Below, in pieces: positions 16,760 to 26,767 of a DNA stretch of 64,000 bases. This DNA comes from Enterobacter chuandaensis. Lineage in GTDB: Bacteria > Pseudomonadota > Gammaproteobacteria > Enterobacterales > Enterobacteriaceae. Location: contig NZ_QZCS01000001.1 in the NCBI RefSeq assembly GCF_003594915.1, positions 1-64,000 of the forward strand, in the 5' to 3' direction. The translations under genes and the position numbers were made by a program. The notes below the pieces were generated by a model. That model did no database searches and had not been told where the DNA came from. It saw nothing but the letters and a program-made list of their open reading frames with translations. Numbering within the stretch: position 1 is the stretch's first letter; each line of letters starts with the position of its first letter.

Positions 16760-17470
16760 ATGCACCCATTACTCAAACGTTCGCTGCTGTTTGTCGGCGC
16801 TATCATCGTGGTCCTCGCCCTCCTCGTCTGGGGGATCGGGCTTGAGACCATCAAGGCGCGCCAGGTTGACCTGGTCTATCTCGGGCAACAGCACATGATT
16901 CTGGTTTTCTCGTCGATGTTTTTTGCCCTGCTGGTGGGTATTCCGGCCGGTATTCTGCTGAGCCGCCCGGCCGCACGGGGCGTCGCCGAATACGTGATGC
17001 AAATCTTCAACGTTGGCAACACTCTACCGCCGCTGGCCGTTCTGGCGCTGGCGATGGTGGTGATTGGTATCGGCGATACGCCCGCCATCATCGCCCTGTT
17101 CCTCGCCTCGCTGCTGCCGATTGTGCGCAATACCTACGCCGGGCTGTGCTCGGTTCCCGCGTCGTTACTGGAAGCGGCAAACGGCATTGGGATGACCAAA
17201 TGGCAGCGCCTGCGTCAGGTTGAGCTGCCCAGTGCCTGGCCGGTCATGCTTTCAGGGATCCGCATCGCCACCGCCATTAACGTCGGTACCGCACCGCTGG
17301 CGTTCCTGATTGGCGCCAGCAGCTACGGCGAACTGATTTTCCCGGGCATTTATCTGAACGATTTCCCTACCCTGATCCTCGGCGCGGCGGCCACCGCCCT
17401 GTTCGCCCTGATCCTCGACACCCTGCTGGCGGCACTGGGTCGCGTGATGAGCCCCCATCTCGCTCGATAA
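16760..17470 (+). CDS. osmY: Osmoprotectant ABC transporter permease (OsmY of OsmU system)
   Basis: A 236-residue inner-membrane permease with about six helices and the binding-protein-dependent transport motif (LLEAANGIGMTKWQRLRQVELPSAWP) that docks to the ATPase. With the next three genes it forms a complete osmoprotectant importer like Salmonella OsmU (OsmVWXY), which takes up glycine betaine and choline-O-sulfate. The name is that of the OsmU permease, not the unrelated E. coli periplasmic OsmY. I chose the ATG at 16760 because AGGGAG precedes it; the ATG at 16736 overlaps the putative promoter. It is the first gene of the operon. Confidence 0.86.
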   Translation: MHPLLKRSLLFVGAIIVVLALLVWGIGLETIKARQVDLVYLGQQHMILVFSSMFFALLVGIPAGILLSRPAARGVAEYVMQIFNVGNTLPPLAVLALAMVVIGIGDTPAIIALFLASLLPIVRNTYAGLCSVPASLLEAANGIGMTKWQRLRQVELPSAWPVMLSGIRIATAINVGTAPLAFLIGASSYGELIFPGIYLNDFPTLILGAAATALFALILDTLLAALGRVMSPHLAR

Positions 17471-17488
17471 CAATAACAAGGAGCTCTT

Positions 17489-18388
17489 ATGAGACTGTTT
17501 TCCAGCCTGACGGCACTCTGTGCCGCCGCGCTGTTCACCGGCCAGGCGATGTCAGCCCCGCTGATTCTGGCAACCAAAAGCTTTACCGAACAGCACATTC
17601 TTTCGGCGATGACCGTACAGTACCTGCAAAAGAAAGGTTTCCAGGTTCAGCCAAAAACCAATATCGCCACGGTGATCTCCCGCAACGCGATGATCAACAA
17701 GCAGATTGATATGACCTGGGAGTACACCGGCACGTCGCTGATCATCTTCAACCACATCAACAAGCGCATGTCGCCGCAGGAATCATACGAGACGGTGAAG
17801 CGACTCGACGCGAAGCACGGTCTGGTGTGGCTCAAGTCCGCCGACATGAACAACACCTATGCTTTCGCCATGCAGCGCAAGCGAGCCGAGGCGGAGCATA
17901 TCAACACCATGTCGGAGATGGTGGCGAAAATTGAGCAGATCCGTAAAACCAACCCGGACAAAAACTGGCTGCTGGGCTTAGACCTGGAGTTTGCCGGACG
18001 CAGCGACGGCATGAAGCCGCTGCAGGCGGCGTACAACATGGAACTGGATCGCCCGCAAATTCGCCAGATGGACCCAGGCCTGGTCTATAACGCGGTGCGC
18101 GACGGCTTCGTCGATGCCGGGCTGGTGTACACCACCGACGGGCGGGTGAAGGGCTTCGACCTGAAGGTGCTGGAGGACGACAAAGGCTTCTTCCCGAGCT
18201 ACGCGGTGACGCCGGTGGTGCGTAAGGACACGCTGGAGGCCAACCCCGGCCTGGAAGAGGCGCTCAACACCCTCTCCGCCCAGCTTAACAACGACGTTAT
18301 CACCGAAATGAACAAGAAGGTGGATATCGACCATCAGTCACCGCAGCAGGTCGCCCGCGATTTTCTGCGTAGCAAGCAGCTGCTGTAG
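17489..18388 (+). CDS. osmX: Osmoprotectant ABC transporter substrate-binding protein (OsmX)
   Basis: A 299-residue periplasmic binding protein of the OpuAC/ProX type, with a signal peptide (about 1-22, ending QAMSA). The mature start [22 protein letters not shown] is typical of quaternary-amine binding proteins, and it contains [10 protein letters not shown], a segment near the ligand site in this group. AAGGAG lies before the ATG. It lies 18 bases after osmY and 8 before osmW, so it is co-transcribed. The ligand is likely glycine betaine or a similar compound, by family. Confidence 0.9.
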   Translation: MRLFSSLTALCAAALFTGQAMSAPLILATKSFTEQHILSAMTVQYLQKKGFQVQPKTNIATVISRNAMINKQIDMTWEYTGTSLIIFNHINKRMSPQESYETVKRLDAKHGLVWLKSADMNNTYAFAMQRKRAEAEHINTMSEMVAKIEQIRKTNPDKNWLLGLDLEFAGRSDGMKPLQAAYNMELDRPQIRQMDPGLVYNAVRDGFVDAGLVYTTDGRVKGFDLKVLEDDKGFFPSYAVTPVVRKDTLEANPGLEEALNTLSAQLNNDVITEMNKKVDIDHQSPQQVARDFLRSKQLL

Positions 18389-18396
18389 GAGGCGCT

Positions 18397-19044
18397 ATGG
18401 AGACGATTCACTACATTCTGGACAACTGGGATTACTTGTTAACCCTGACGCTGCAGCATCTGTGGCTGGTGGCGCTGGCCGTGGGCTTAGCGATTATCAT
18501 CGGCGTCCCGCTGGGCATTTTGATTGTGCGCCACAAGTGGCTGGCGACGCCGGTGCTGGGGATAGCCACCATCGTACTGACCATTCCGTCCATCGCCCTG
18601 TTTGGCCTGATGATCCCGCTGTTTTCACTGATCGGTCAGGGTATTGGTGCCCTGCCCGCGATCACGGCGGTGTTTCTCTACTCGCTGCTGCCGATTGTGC
18701 GTAACACCCATACCGCGCTCGACAGCCTGCCGCCGGGCCTGCGCGAAGCCGGACGCGGCATCGGCATGACCTTCTGGCAGCGTCTGCGCTGGGTCGAAAT
18801 TCCGATGGCGCTGCCGGTGATTTTCGGCGGGATCCGCACTGCGGTGGTGATGAACATCGGCGTGATGGCAATCGCCGCCGTGATTGGCGCGGGCGGGCTT
18901 GGCCTGCTGCTGCTTAACGGCATCGGCGGAAGCGATATTCGTATGCTGATTGCGGGCGCGCTGATGATATGTCTTTTAGCGATTGTGCTCGACTGGCTGC
19001 TGCACCGTCTGCAGGTGGTTCTGACTCCAAAGGGGATTCGATAA
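18397..19044 (+). CDS. osmW: Osmoprotectant ABC transporter permease (OsmW)
   Basis: A 215-residue permease with about six helices and the ATPase-docking motif (LREAGRGIGMTFWQRLRWVEIPMALP), the second membrane subunit of the importer. GGAGG lies just upstream of the ATG. Its stop codon shares one base with the start of osmV (TAATG), so the two are translationally coupled. Confidence 0.9.
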   Translation: METIHYILDNWDYLLTLTLQHLWLVALAVGLAIIIGVPLGILIVRHKWLATPVLGIATIVLTIPSIALFGLMIPLFSLIGQGIGALPAITAVFLYSLLPIVRNTHTALDSLPPGLREAGRGIGMTFWQRLRWVEIPMALPVIFGGIRTAVVMNIGVMAIAAVIGAGGLGLLLLNGIGGSDIRMLIAGALMICLLAIVLDWLLHRLQVVLTPKGIR

Positions 19045-20192
19045 TGATAAAACTGGAAAACCTCACCAAACAATTTTCACAGAAACACGGCCAGACGTTT
19101 AAGGCCGTCGACAACGTCAACCTGAACGTGCCTGAAGGGGAAATGTGCGTCCTGCTCGGCCCGTCCGGCTGCGGGAAGACCACCACCCTGAAGATGATTA
19201 ACCGCCTCATCACCCCAAGCAGCGGGAACATCCTGATTAACGGCGAGGACACCAGCGGGATGGACACCGTAACCCTGCGCCGCAACATTGGCTATGTGAT
19301 CCAGCAGATTGGCCTGTTCCCGAACATGACCATTGAAGAGAACATCACCGTCGTGCCGCGCATGCTGGGCTGGGATAAAGCGCGCTGCAAAACCCGCGCC
19401 GAAGAGCTGATGGACATGGTGGCAATGGATCCGCACAAGTTCCTCCACCGCTACCCCCGCGAGATGTCCGGCGGCCAGCAGCAGCGTATCGGCGTCATCC
19501 GCGCCCTGGCGGCGGATCCTCCCGTACTGCTGATGGATGAACCCTTCGGCGCGGTTGACCCGATCAACCGCGAGGTGATCCAGAACCAGTTCCTGGAGAT
19601 GCAGCGTAAGCTGAAGAAAACCGTCATGCTGGTGAGTCACGACATCGACGAAGCCCTGAAGCTCGGCGACCGTATTGCGGTGTTCCGTCAGGGAAAAATC
19701 GTCCAGTGCGCCAGCCCTGACGAATTGCTGGCGAAACCGGCGAATGAGTTTGTCGGCTCGTTTGTTGGTCAGGACCGCACGCTGAAGCGCCTGCTGCTGG
19801 TTTCCGCAGGCGACGTCACCGACCAGCAGCCAACCATTACGGTGCGGGGATCTACTCCGCTTCCTGACGCGTTTGCCACCATGGACGATAACGATATTCG
19901 CGCAATTACCGTGGTTGACGAGCACGGCAAGCCACTGGGCTTTGTGAAGCGTCGCGAAGCCCGCAACGCCAGCGGTACCTGCGCCGACATTCTGCATCCG
20001 TTCCGCATGACCGGCAAGGCCGAGGACAACCTGCGCGTGGTGCTTTCCCGTCTGTATGAGAGCAACACCAGTTGGATGCCGATCGTGGACGAGGACGGGC
20101 GCTACAACGGCGAGATTTCTCAGGACTATATTGCTGAGTACCTGAGCTCAGGGCGTACGCGCCGGGCGCTGAATATTCATAGCGAGAGTTAA
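19044..20192 (+). CDS. osmV: Osmoprotectant ABC transporter ATP-binding protein (OsmV)
   Basis: A 382-residue ATPase subunit. The Walker A is GPSGCGKTT (39-47), followed by a Q loop, the ABC signature MSGGQQQRIG and Walker B VLLMDEPFGAVDP. The C-terminal third (about 255-380) holds a pair of CBS-like domains, which in this family sense ionic strength or nucleotides and switch transport on. The start ATG overlaps the osmW stop; a longer in-frame reading from 18969 lies inside osmW and is rejected. A terminator follows, closing the operon. Confidence 0.92.
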   Translation: MIKLENLTKQFSQKHGQTFKAVDNVNLNVPEGEMCVLLGPSGCGKTTTLKMINRLITPSSGNILINGEDTSGMDTVTLRRNIGYVIQQIGLFPNMTIEENITVVPRMLGWDKARCKTRAEELMDMVAMDPHKFLHRYPREMSGGQQQRIGVIRALAADPPVLLMDEPFGAVDPINREVIQNQFLEMQRKLKKTVMLVSHDIDEALKLGDRIAVFRQGKIVQCASPDELLAKPANEFVGSFVGQDRTLKRLLLVSAGDVTDQQPTITVRGSTPLPDAFATMDDNDIRAITVVDEHGKPLGFVKRREARNASGTCADILHPFRMTGKAEDNLRVVLSRLYESNTSWMPIVDEDGRYNGEISQDYIAEYLSSGRTRRALNIHSES

Positions 20193-20200
20193 TCTTTCCT

Positions 20201-20224
20201 GCCGGGCATCGCCCGGCTTTTTCG
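20201..20224 (+). terminator. osmYXWV operon terminator
   Basis: GCCGGGC-ATC-GCCCGGC followed by five T, 8 bases after the osmV stop. Confidence 0.9.
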
Positions 20225-20294
20225 CACGCATACCTTTTGCTAACCCCGCGATTTCCCGCCACAATATCGTATCGACCCCGTTTAATCGCGACCC

Positions 20295-21605
20295 ATGCAA
20301 CGTCTTCACGCTTATCCCGACATCCGCGCGATGTTTCGCCGACTGCTGATTGCCACCGTTACCGGCGTGCTGGCCGCGCTGGCCGTTGCGGTATTCCGTC
20401 ACAGCATGTACCTGCTGGAGTGGCTGCTTCTCAGCAACGACAGCGGCAGCCTGGTGAATGCCGCCGCGTCGCTCTCACCCTGGCGACGCGCGCTAACGCC
20501 AGCGCTGGGTGGGCTGGCTGCCGGTTTGCTGCTCTGGGGATGGCAGCGCCTGAACGCCCAGCGTCCCCACGCGCCGACCGATTATATGGAAGCGCTGGAG
20601 ACCGGTGACGGCCAGTTTGACTACGGCGCCAGCCTTGTGAAATCCCTTGCGTCGCTGCTGGTCGTTGCCAGCGGAAGCGCCATCGGCCGCGAAGGGGCGA
20701 TGATCCTGCTTGCCGCCCTCGCCGCCTCCTTTTTCGCCCGGCGCTTTACGCCCAAATCCGAATGGAAATTATGGATCGCCTGTGGTGCCGCCGCCGGGAT
20801 GGCCAGCGCCTACCACGCCCCCTTAGCCGGAAGCCTGTTCATTGCTGAGATTCTGTTTGGCACGCTGATGCTGGCCTCGCTCGGCCCGGTGGTTATCGCG
20901 GCGGTGGTGGCACTTCTTACCACGCAGCTTCTGGCACCCGGTGCCGGTACGCTCTACGAGGTCCATCTGAGTGGCATCCTCACCGCGGCGGATTATGCCC
21001 TGCTGGTCGCGATGGGGCTGGTGGCAGGTCTCTGCGGGCCGCTGCTGATGTGGCTGATGGCGTTCAGCCACGGGCTTTTCCTGCGTCTTAAGCTTTCGCC
21101 GCCGTGGCAGCTGGCGCTCGGCGGCTTGATCGTCGGCCTGCTGTCACTTCTGACGCCAAAGGTGTGGGGGAACGGCTACAGCGTGGTTCAGGCTTTTCTG
21201 CTCGCGCCGCCGCTGCTGTCGGTGGTTGCCGGGGTGTTTATCTGTAAATTACTGGCGGTGCTGGCAAGCAGCGGTTCGGGGGCGCCGGGCGGGGTGTTTA
21301 CGCCCACGCTGTTTGTCGGTATGGCAACGGGGATGCTGTTCGCGCAGCTGTTCGCGCTGTGGTTGCCGGGTTCAGAGACGGCGATTCTGCTGGGGCTGGC
21401 GGGAATGGCAACGCTGCTCGCTGCGACCACGCATGCGCCCATTATGTCGGCGCTGATGGTCTGTGAAATGACCGGGCAGTATGTTTTACTGCCCGGTTTA
21501 CTGGTCGCCTGCGTGATGGCGTCCGTACTGTCGCGGACGTTACGCCACGACTCGATCTACGGTCAACACGCTACCGAGGGCAGAGAGATCGATGTACTGC
21601 GCTAG
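20295..21605 (+). CDS. clcB: ClcB-type chloride channel/transporter
   Basis: A 436-residue ClC family membrane protein matching E. coli ClcB, linked to extreme acid resistance. Selectivity motifs are visible: [15 protein letters not shown] with the gating glutamate, and [15 protein letters not shown]. About ten to twelve helices are expected. It starts at ATG 20295 with no strong ribosome-binding site. Its last 66 bases overlap the 3' end of the convergent bioD2 gene. clcB-bioD2-mlc-ynfL-ynfM follows the E. coli order. Confidence 0.92.
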   Translation: MQRLHAYPDIRAMFRRLLIATVTGVLAALAVAVFRHSMYLLEWLLLSNDSGSLVNAAASLSPWRRALTPALGGLAAGLLLWGWQRLNAQRPHAPTDYMEALETGDGQFDYGASLVKSLASLLVVASGSAIGREGAMILLAALAASFFARRFTPKSEWKLWIACGAAAGMASAYHAPLAGSLFIAEILFGTLMLASLGPVVIAAVVALLTTQLLAPGAGTLYEVHLSGILTAADYALLVAMGLVAGLCGPLLMWLMAFSHGLFLRLKLSPPWQLALGGLIVGLLSLLTPKVWGNGYSVVQAFLLAPPLLSVVAGVFICKLLAVLASSGSGAPGGVFTPTLFVGMATGMLFAQLFALWLPGSETAILLGLAGMATLLAATTHAPIMSALMVCEMTGQYVLLPGLLVACVMASVLSRTLRHDSIYGQHATEGREIDVLR

Positions 21606-22235
21606 CTCACGCTGCTCGGCGCGAGGCAGATAAGGCAGCTCGCCCACCAGCGGGCCAGGCAGTTTGGTGCTCAGCACGTCGATGATCTCCGCGTAGTGCG
21701 CCAGGCCCGGATTAATGCGGTTTGCCACCCAGCCAACCAGCGGCAGGCCGTCATTGACAATCGCCTGCGCCGTCAGCAGCGCGTGGTTGATGCACCCTTC
21801 CTGGATACCCACTACCATCACCACCGGCAGCTGTTCCTGCACGACCCATTCAGACAGCGGGCGCAAATCATTCATCAGGCTACGCCAGCCCCCCGTCCCT
21901 TCGACGACGACGTGATCAACCTTCTCGCTCAGGTTCGCCAGGCCGTCGGATAACAGGGGATAATTAATCAGGCCGCTGTGCGCCACGCTGCTTTCATCTT
22001 CGCTTAACGCAATGGGATTGACCGCGTGGTAAGGCAGTTCCAGCGACGAGACGCTTTGCAGCACCAGGGCGTCTTTATTACGCAATCCCTCTGGCGTCTC
22101 TTTACTGCCTTTTGCGACCGGTTTGTACCCTGCGACGCGTTTACCGCTTGCTGCCAGAGCCTGCAGCAATGCGCGGGATACAACGGTCTTGCCGACAGAG
22201 GTATCTGTACCAGTAACAAAGAAACGCTTAAGCAT
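21540..22235 (-). CDS. bioD2: Dethiobiotin synthetase 2 (YnfK)
   Basis: A 231-residue ATP-dependent carboligase of the BioD family, which closes the ureido ring of dethiobiotin from diaminopelargonic acid and CO2. The P-loop GTDTSVGKT is at residues 9-17; the [12 protein letters not shown] segment holds the second conserved region. It is the paralogue ynfK (bioD2) rather than the bio-operon gene, judged by its place between clcB and mlc. It overlaps the clcB 3' end by 66 bases in opposite orientation. AGGTGGAGTGAGTC precedes the ATG. Confidence 0.92.
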   Translation of the reverse strand: MLKRFFVTGTDTSVGKTVVSRALLQALAASGKRVAGYKPVAKGSKETPEGLRNKDALVLQSVSSLELPYHAVNPIALSEDESSVAHSGLINYPLLSDGLANLSEKVDHVVVEGTGGWRSLMNDLRPLSEWVVQEQLPVVMVVGIQEGCINHALLTAQAIVNDGLPLVGWVANRINPGLAHYAEIIDVLSTKLPGPLVGELPYLPRAEQRELAQYIDLSALGSVLTVDRVVA

Positions 22236-22365
22236 GACTCACTCCACCTCTTGGGTATGCTTCGAAAATATCAACCAGGTAAATAATTCAGTGGAGGAAG
22301 TCTACGGGATGCGTGCGCTACCCGGCTTGAGATAGCGCAATTTTTCTTACATCTGCGGAAAAGAG

Positions 22366-23586
22366 TTAACCCTGTAACAGGCGGATAAGCAGCGAGCCGT
22401 TGTACATGGCATCTTTGACCAGCGCCGCACCTGCCATTGTGCCCTGATTGGAAAACTGAGTACTTTCCACGGCAATATTCCTGCTGTAGGCGGGTAGCGA
22501 CTGCTGCTGAATACAGGCCGTAATCGCCGGGAAAAGGATCTCCGCCGCCTGGCTCAACGGTGAGCCAATCAGGATTTTCTGGGGATTGAAGAGATTCACC
22601 ATAATCGCCAGAATGCGGCCTACGTTATTTCCCACCCCGGTAATAATGTCCTTCGCCAGCAGGTCCCCCTGGCGCGCGGCGGCGCAGAGTGAATCCACCG
22701 TCAGGGGTTGGCCGTGCAGCGAGGAGCTCATGGACTGGCTGAGCCTCACCTGCGCCAGCTCCAGCACGCTTTCCACGCTGGCAATGGTCTCCAGACAGCC
22801 ATGGTTCCCGCAGTAGCAGCGCTTACCGTACGGGTCGACCTGGGTATGGCCGATTTCAACCAGGCTGCTGCTTCCGGCGTGGAGAAGACGTCCATCGGTA
22901 ATCACCCCCGCGCCGACGTTGTGATCGATGACCACCTGAATGACATCCCGCGCACCGCGCGACGCGCCGAACAGCGCTTCCGCCATCGTCCAGGCGCTGA
23001 TGTCGTGCTGAATATAGACCGGCACGCCGGTATGGTTTTCCAGCACTTCGCCCAGGGGCATCTCTTTAACATCGTCGTAAAACGGCATGCGGTGAACAAT
23101 ACCATTTTCGGTATCAATAATGCCGGGCATGGTGATGGCAATCGCCGTTAGGCGTTCAAGCCGTTGCTGATGGCGGATAAAAAAGCGATCGATATGGGAG
23201 ACAATCGCATCGAGAAGCGGTTCCTCGGCGTTGAGCGGCAGTTCGAGCTGGTCTTCCACCACCAGCTTGCTGCTGAGATCGCGCAGTGCCAGGAAGATCT
23301 CCCCGCGGCTGATGCGCAGTGACAGGTAGTGCCAGGCTTCCGTCTCAACCACCAGCCCGACCGCCGGACGGCCACGGCTGCCCGGCTCCTGAATTTCCGT
23401 CTCCTGGACCAGGTGCGCTTCCAGCATTTCGCGGACAATCTTGGTGATACTGGCAGGTGCCAGTTGTGCCAGGCGCGAAAGATCGATACGCGAAACCGGA
23501 CCAAGCTGATCAATCAGGCGATACACCGCGCCAGCGTTGGTCTGCTTAATCTGATCGATATGCCCTGGCTGACTATCAGCAACCAC
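22366..23586 (-). CDS. mlc: Mlc, sugar-responsive transcriptional repressor
   Basis: A 406-residue ROK-family repressor, almost identical to E. coli Mlc (DgsA), which represses ptsG, manXYZ, malT and ptsHI and is captured by unphosphorylated EIICB-Glc at the membrane. The N-terminal helix-turn-helix is LSRLAQLAPASITKIVREML. The ROK zinc site is CYCGNHGC, and the C-terminal amphipathic helix (YNGSLLIRLLQG) is intact. It starts at GTG (GTGGTTGCT), preceded by GGGAG. The gene stands alone between bioD2 and ynfL. Confidence 0.96.
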   Translation of the reverse strand: MVADSQPGHIDQIKQTNAGAVYRLIDQLGPVSRIDLSRLAQLAPASITKIVREMLEAHLVQETEIQEPGSRGRPAVGLVVETEAWHYLSLRISRGEIFLALRDLSSKLVVEDQLELPLNAEEPLLDAIVSHIDRFFIRHQQRLERLTAIAITMPGIIDTENGIVHRMPFYDDVKEMPLGEVLENHTGVPVYIQHDISAWTMAEALFGASRGARDVIQVVIDHNVGAGVITDGRLLHAGSSSLVEIGHTQVDPYGKRCYCGNHGCLETIASVESVLELAQVRLSQSMSSSLHGQPLTVDSLCAAARQGDLLAKDIITGVGNNVGRILAIMVNLFNPQKILIGSPLSQAAEILFPAITACIQQQSLPAYSRNIAVESTQFSNQGTMAGAALVKDAMYNGSLLIRLLQG

Positions 23587-23716
23587 CTCGTACTCCCTTA
23601 TTTTCGAGCTTCGAAATAAACTTTTGGCTATGGTGAAGCACTTCCATGGTTGCCGTCAAATATTTACTTAGCCATGTGATTTACCGCACAATTTTACCCG
23701 TTTTTCATGCAAAATA

Positions 23717-24613
23717 TCAGACGGCAGATGCGCGAATTAACTGTTGTTTAAAGCGCTGCGCAGCATGACTCTGTTCACGATGTTTTGACCACACCAGCCA
23801 CATCTCCGAAACGGCATCCTCTTCGGTGATGGTAACCCAGCGCATTTCACGCAATTGTACCCGCTTAAAGGAGGCCGGGAGTATCGACACGCCCAGCCCG
23901 GCGGCAACCAGACCGATAATGGTCATCGCTTCCCCGACCTCCTGGGTGATGACCGGGGCAAGATCGTAGCGGCGCATCAGCCCCAGAATATCGTCATACA
24001 GTCCCGTTCCGACCTGCGGGTCAAAAAAGACAAACGGCTCTTTTGCCAGTTCTGCCAGCGAAACTGTCGGACGCGTTGCCAGCGGGTGATCCTGCGGGAT
24101 CATCGCCATCAGCGGTTCACGCAGGATCACCTCCCACGCCAGCGTGTCCGGCAGCTGGGTATTACGCATTAATCCCAGATCGAGCGCCCCCTCATTCAGC
24201 GGCGCAATCTGCTCGCGGGTATTAATTTCGCGCGTCTGAATATGCACATCCGGAAAATGACGGCGGAATGTCGAAAGCGTCTGCGATACGGCGCTGATAA
24301 ACGGCGCGGACGAAGTAAACCCGATCCGCAGCTCTCCGGCTTCCCCGAGATAGAGCCGTTCCGCCCGCGCGGCGGCGTCGTCGACCATGCTCAGGATTTG
24401 GCGGCTGTCGGCCAGAAACTGTTTTCCCGCTGCCGTCAGGCTCACGCTGCGGTTAGTGCGGGCCAGAAGACGCGCCCCCACCTGCTGTTCAAGGATCTGA
24501 ATCTGCTGGCTGAGCGGCGGCTGAGAGATATTCAGCCTTGCCGCCGCGCGGCCAAAATGAAGTTCCTCAGCGACGGCGACAAAGTAGCGAAGATGACGCA
24601 GCTCGATATTCAT
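23717..24613 (-). CDS. ynfL: YnfL, LysR-type regulator
   Basis: A 298-residue LysR regulator matching E. coli YnfL. The N-terminal winged helix is HFGRAAARLNISQPPLSQQIQILEQQVG, followed by a periplasmic-binding-like effector domain. It is divergent from the exporter gene ynfM, 121 bases away, its likely target. The effector is not known to me. Confidence 0.93.
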   Translation of the reverse strand: MNIELRHLRYFVAVAEELHFGRAAARLNISQPPLSQQIQILEQQVGARLLARTNRSVSLTAAGKQFLADSRQILSMVDDAAARAERLYLGEAGELRIGFTSSAPFISAVSQTLSTFRRHFPDVHIQTREINTREQIAPLNEGALDLGLMRNTQLPDTLAWEVILREPLMAMIPQDHPLATRPTVSLAELAKEPFVFFDPQVGTGLYDDILGLMRRYDLAPVITQEVGEAMTIIGLVAAGLGVSILPASFKRVQLREMRWVTITEEDAVSEMWLVWSKHREQSHAAQRFKQQLIRASAV

Positions 24614-24734
24614 ATTTTTAAAGTATCATTTGAGATTATTAATATATTAGACAGAATATTTACATTTTCCTACCCTGAACAGGTGGTCATACCCGTCACC
24701 AGAAATCACGGGGATGTTTAAGCAAGGAAATTGT

Positions 24735-25988
24735 GTGAGTCGTACAACTACCATTGATATCGATCCGGCCAGAGATATTAATGATTTGCCTGTAGCATCG
24801 CAGCCGGTTCAGTTCATCAAACGCGGTACCCCCCAATTTATGCGCGTCACGCTGGCGCTTTTTTCCGCCGGTCTGGCAACGTTTGCCCTGCTCTACTGCG
24901 TTCAGCCGATCCTGCCCGTTCTTTCGCATGAGTTTGGCGTATCGCCCGCCAGCAGCAGTATTTCCCTTTCTATTTCAACCGCGATGCTGGCGATTGGTCT
25001 GCTCTTTACCGGCCCGCTCTCCGACGCTATTGGCCGTAAACAGGTGATGGTTACCGCCCTGATGCTGGCCTCGGTCTGTACATTGCTCTCTACGATGATG
25101 ACCAGCTGGCACGGCATTCTGGTGATGCGCGCGCTGATTGGGCTATCGCTCAGCGGCGTGGCGGCGGTCGGGATGACCTATCTCAGCGAGGAGATCCACC
25201 CGAGCTTCGTTGCCTTTTCGATGGGGCTGTACATCAGCGGGAACTCGATTGGCGGCATGAGCGGGCGTCTGCTGAGCGGGATATTTACTGACTTCTTCAG
25301 CTGGCGCATCGCGCTGGCGGTGATCGGATGTTTCGCGCTGGCATCTGCGCTGATGTTCTGGAAAATCCTGCCGGAATCGCGTCATTTTCGCCCGACCTCT
25401 CTGCGCCCGAAAACGCTGTTTATCAACTTCCGTCTGCACTGGCGCGACAAAGGGTTGCCGCGACTGTTTCTGATGGGATTCCTGCTGATGGGTTCATTCG
25501 TCACGCTGTTTAACTATATTGGCTACCGGCTGATGCTCTCGCCCTGGCATCTGAATCAGGCCGTTGTGGGTTTGCTTTCCGTGGCCTATCTCACCGGCAC
25601 GTGGAGCTCGCCGAAAGCCGGGGCAATGACGGCGCGCTTTGGTCGCGGGCCGGTGATGCTGGTGTTTACAGGGGTGATGCTGCTCGGCCTGCTGCTGACG
25701 CTCTTCTCTTCCCTGTGGCTCATCTTTGCCGGGATGCTGCTCTTCTCCGCTGGGTTCTTCGCCGCTCACTCTGTCGCCAGCAGCTGGATTGGTCCTCGCG
25801 CGCGTCGCGCCAAAGGACAGGCATCGTCGCTGTATCTGTTTAGCTATTACCTGGGTTCCAGCATCGCCGGAACGCTCGGCGGCGTGTTCTGGCATCACTA
25901 CGGCTGGAACGGCGTGGGCGGGTTTATCGCGCTGATGCTGTGCGCGGCGCTGCTGGTGGGGGGAAGTCTGCATCAGCGTTTGAAATAA
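24735..25988 (+). CDS. ynfM: YnfM, MFS transporter
   Basis: A 417-residue twelve-helix MFS exporter matching E. coli YnfM. I chose the GTG at 24735 (product MSRTTT…), the E. coli start, because AAGGA precedes it by 6 bases; the ATG at 24714 would add seven residues. Motif A-like GPLSDAIGRKQVM lies between helices 2 and 3. It is divergent from ynfL. After it the E. coli order is broken by two extra genes before asr. Confidence 0.93.
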   Translation: MSRTTTIDIDPARDINDLPVASQPVQFIKRGTPQFMRVTLALFSAGLATFALLYCVQPILPVLSHEFGVSPASSSISLSISTAMLAIGLLFTGPLSDAIGRKQVMVTALMLASVCTLLSTMMTSWHGILVMRALIGLSLSGVAAVGMTYLSEEIHPSFVAFSMGLYISGNSIGGMSGRLLSGIFTDFFSWRIALAVIGCFALASALMFWKILPESRHFRPTSLRPKTLFINFRLHWRDKGLPRLFLMGFLLMGSFVTLFNYIGYRLMLSPWHLNQAVVGLLSVAYLTGTWSSPKAGAMTARFGRGPVMLVFTGVMLLGLLLTLFSSLWLIFAGMLLFSAGFFAAHSVASSWIGPRARRAKGQASSLYLFSYYLGSSIAGTLGGVFWHHYGWNGVGGFIALMLCAALLVGGSLHQRLK

Positions 25989-26044
25989 AAGCTTTTTTCA
26001 TTACTTTTTAAAGGGTAATAATTCCCAGACCGAGGAAAACAGGG

Positions 26045-26671
26045 ATGAGCAAATTTTATCTTTTAAAAATCACATTGAATGGCGTAACGCCCTCTATCTG
26101 GAGGACATTTACCGTGCCTGCCGATATCTCGCTGGATCGCTTGCACGATGTTATTCAAATCGTTATGGGCTGGGATGACAGTCATCTTCACCAGTTCACG
26201 TTCAAAAAGCGTGTTTTTACCGAATTCCCTTCCTCCATTGAAGATGAAGATGAGAGTGAAGTTCGCCTGAGCGAGTTACTAACAAAGAGAAAGAATACGC
26301 TTACCTATACCTATGACTTTGGTGATGACTGGGAACATACGCTCTTTCTTGAAGACAGCGACTTTAAGCCAGCGGGTCCGGATATGCTTTTCGAATGTTT
26401 TGCCGGCGAAAATGCGTGTCCACCGGAAGATTGTGGCGGCAGTTATCAATATCAACGCATGATTGACGCGATGAAAAATCCGGCAAAGAATCCTCAAGAC
26501 TTCGAGGAGTTCTCTGAGGTACTCGATATTGCTGATAACGTTACCCCTGATGATTTTAAAGAATTTATCCGTTTCTTCGATCCGGATGCGGTGACCAGTG
26601 CATTGATGCTCTATGCCCGCTGGTCTCGAGAGAGACCGTTACCCCTTTTCAATGATGATCTGTTGTATTGA
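26045..26671 (+). CDS. Plasmid pRiA4b ORF-3 family protein
   Basis: A 208-residue soluble acidic protein of the pRiA4b ORF-3-like family, recognised by KITLNGVTPSIWRTFTVPADISLDRLH, the WDDSHLHQF motif and YTYDFGDDWEH. This family is widespread in bacteria and plasmids and its function is unknown. GACCGAGGAAAACAGGG precedes the ATG. It sits between ynfM and an M32 carboxypeptidase gene, where E. coli has neither, so it is part of an insertion in this block. It is somewhat more A+T rich than the surrounding genes. Confidence 0.85.
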   Translation: MSKFYLLKITLNGVTPSIWRTFTVPADISLDRLHDVIQIVMGWDDSHLHQFTFKKRVFTEFPSSIEDEDESEVRLSELLTKRKNTLTYTYDFGDDWEHTLFLEDSDFKPAGPDMLFECFAGENACPPEDCGGSYQYQRMIDAMKNPAKNPQDFEEFSEVLDIADNVTPDDFKEFIRFFDPDAVTSALMLYARWSRERPLPLFNDDLLY

Positions 26672-26767
26672 AACGTGTGATTATGAGACACAAAGCAACC
26701 TCTACATGTGCAAACTTATAGAGGTTTGTTATTTTGGAACACCTCCAACTGAACGAGAACAATAACG

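Noticed and set aside
19077-19997. A 306-codon minus-strand frame opposite osmV.
   Set aside because: Antisense shadow of a well-supported ATPase gene.
20201-20224. REP-like GCCGGGC/GCCCGGC repeat.
   Set aside because: A single hairpin with a T run directly after an operon is a terminator.
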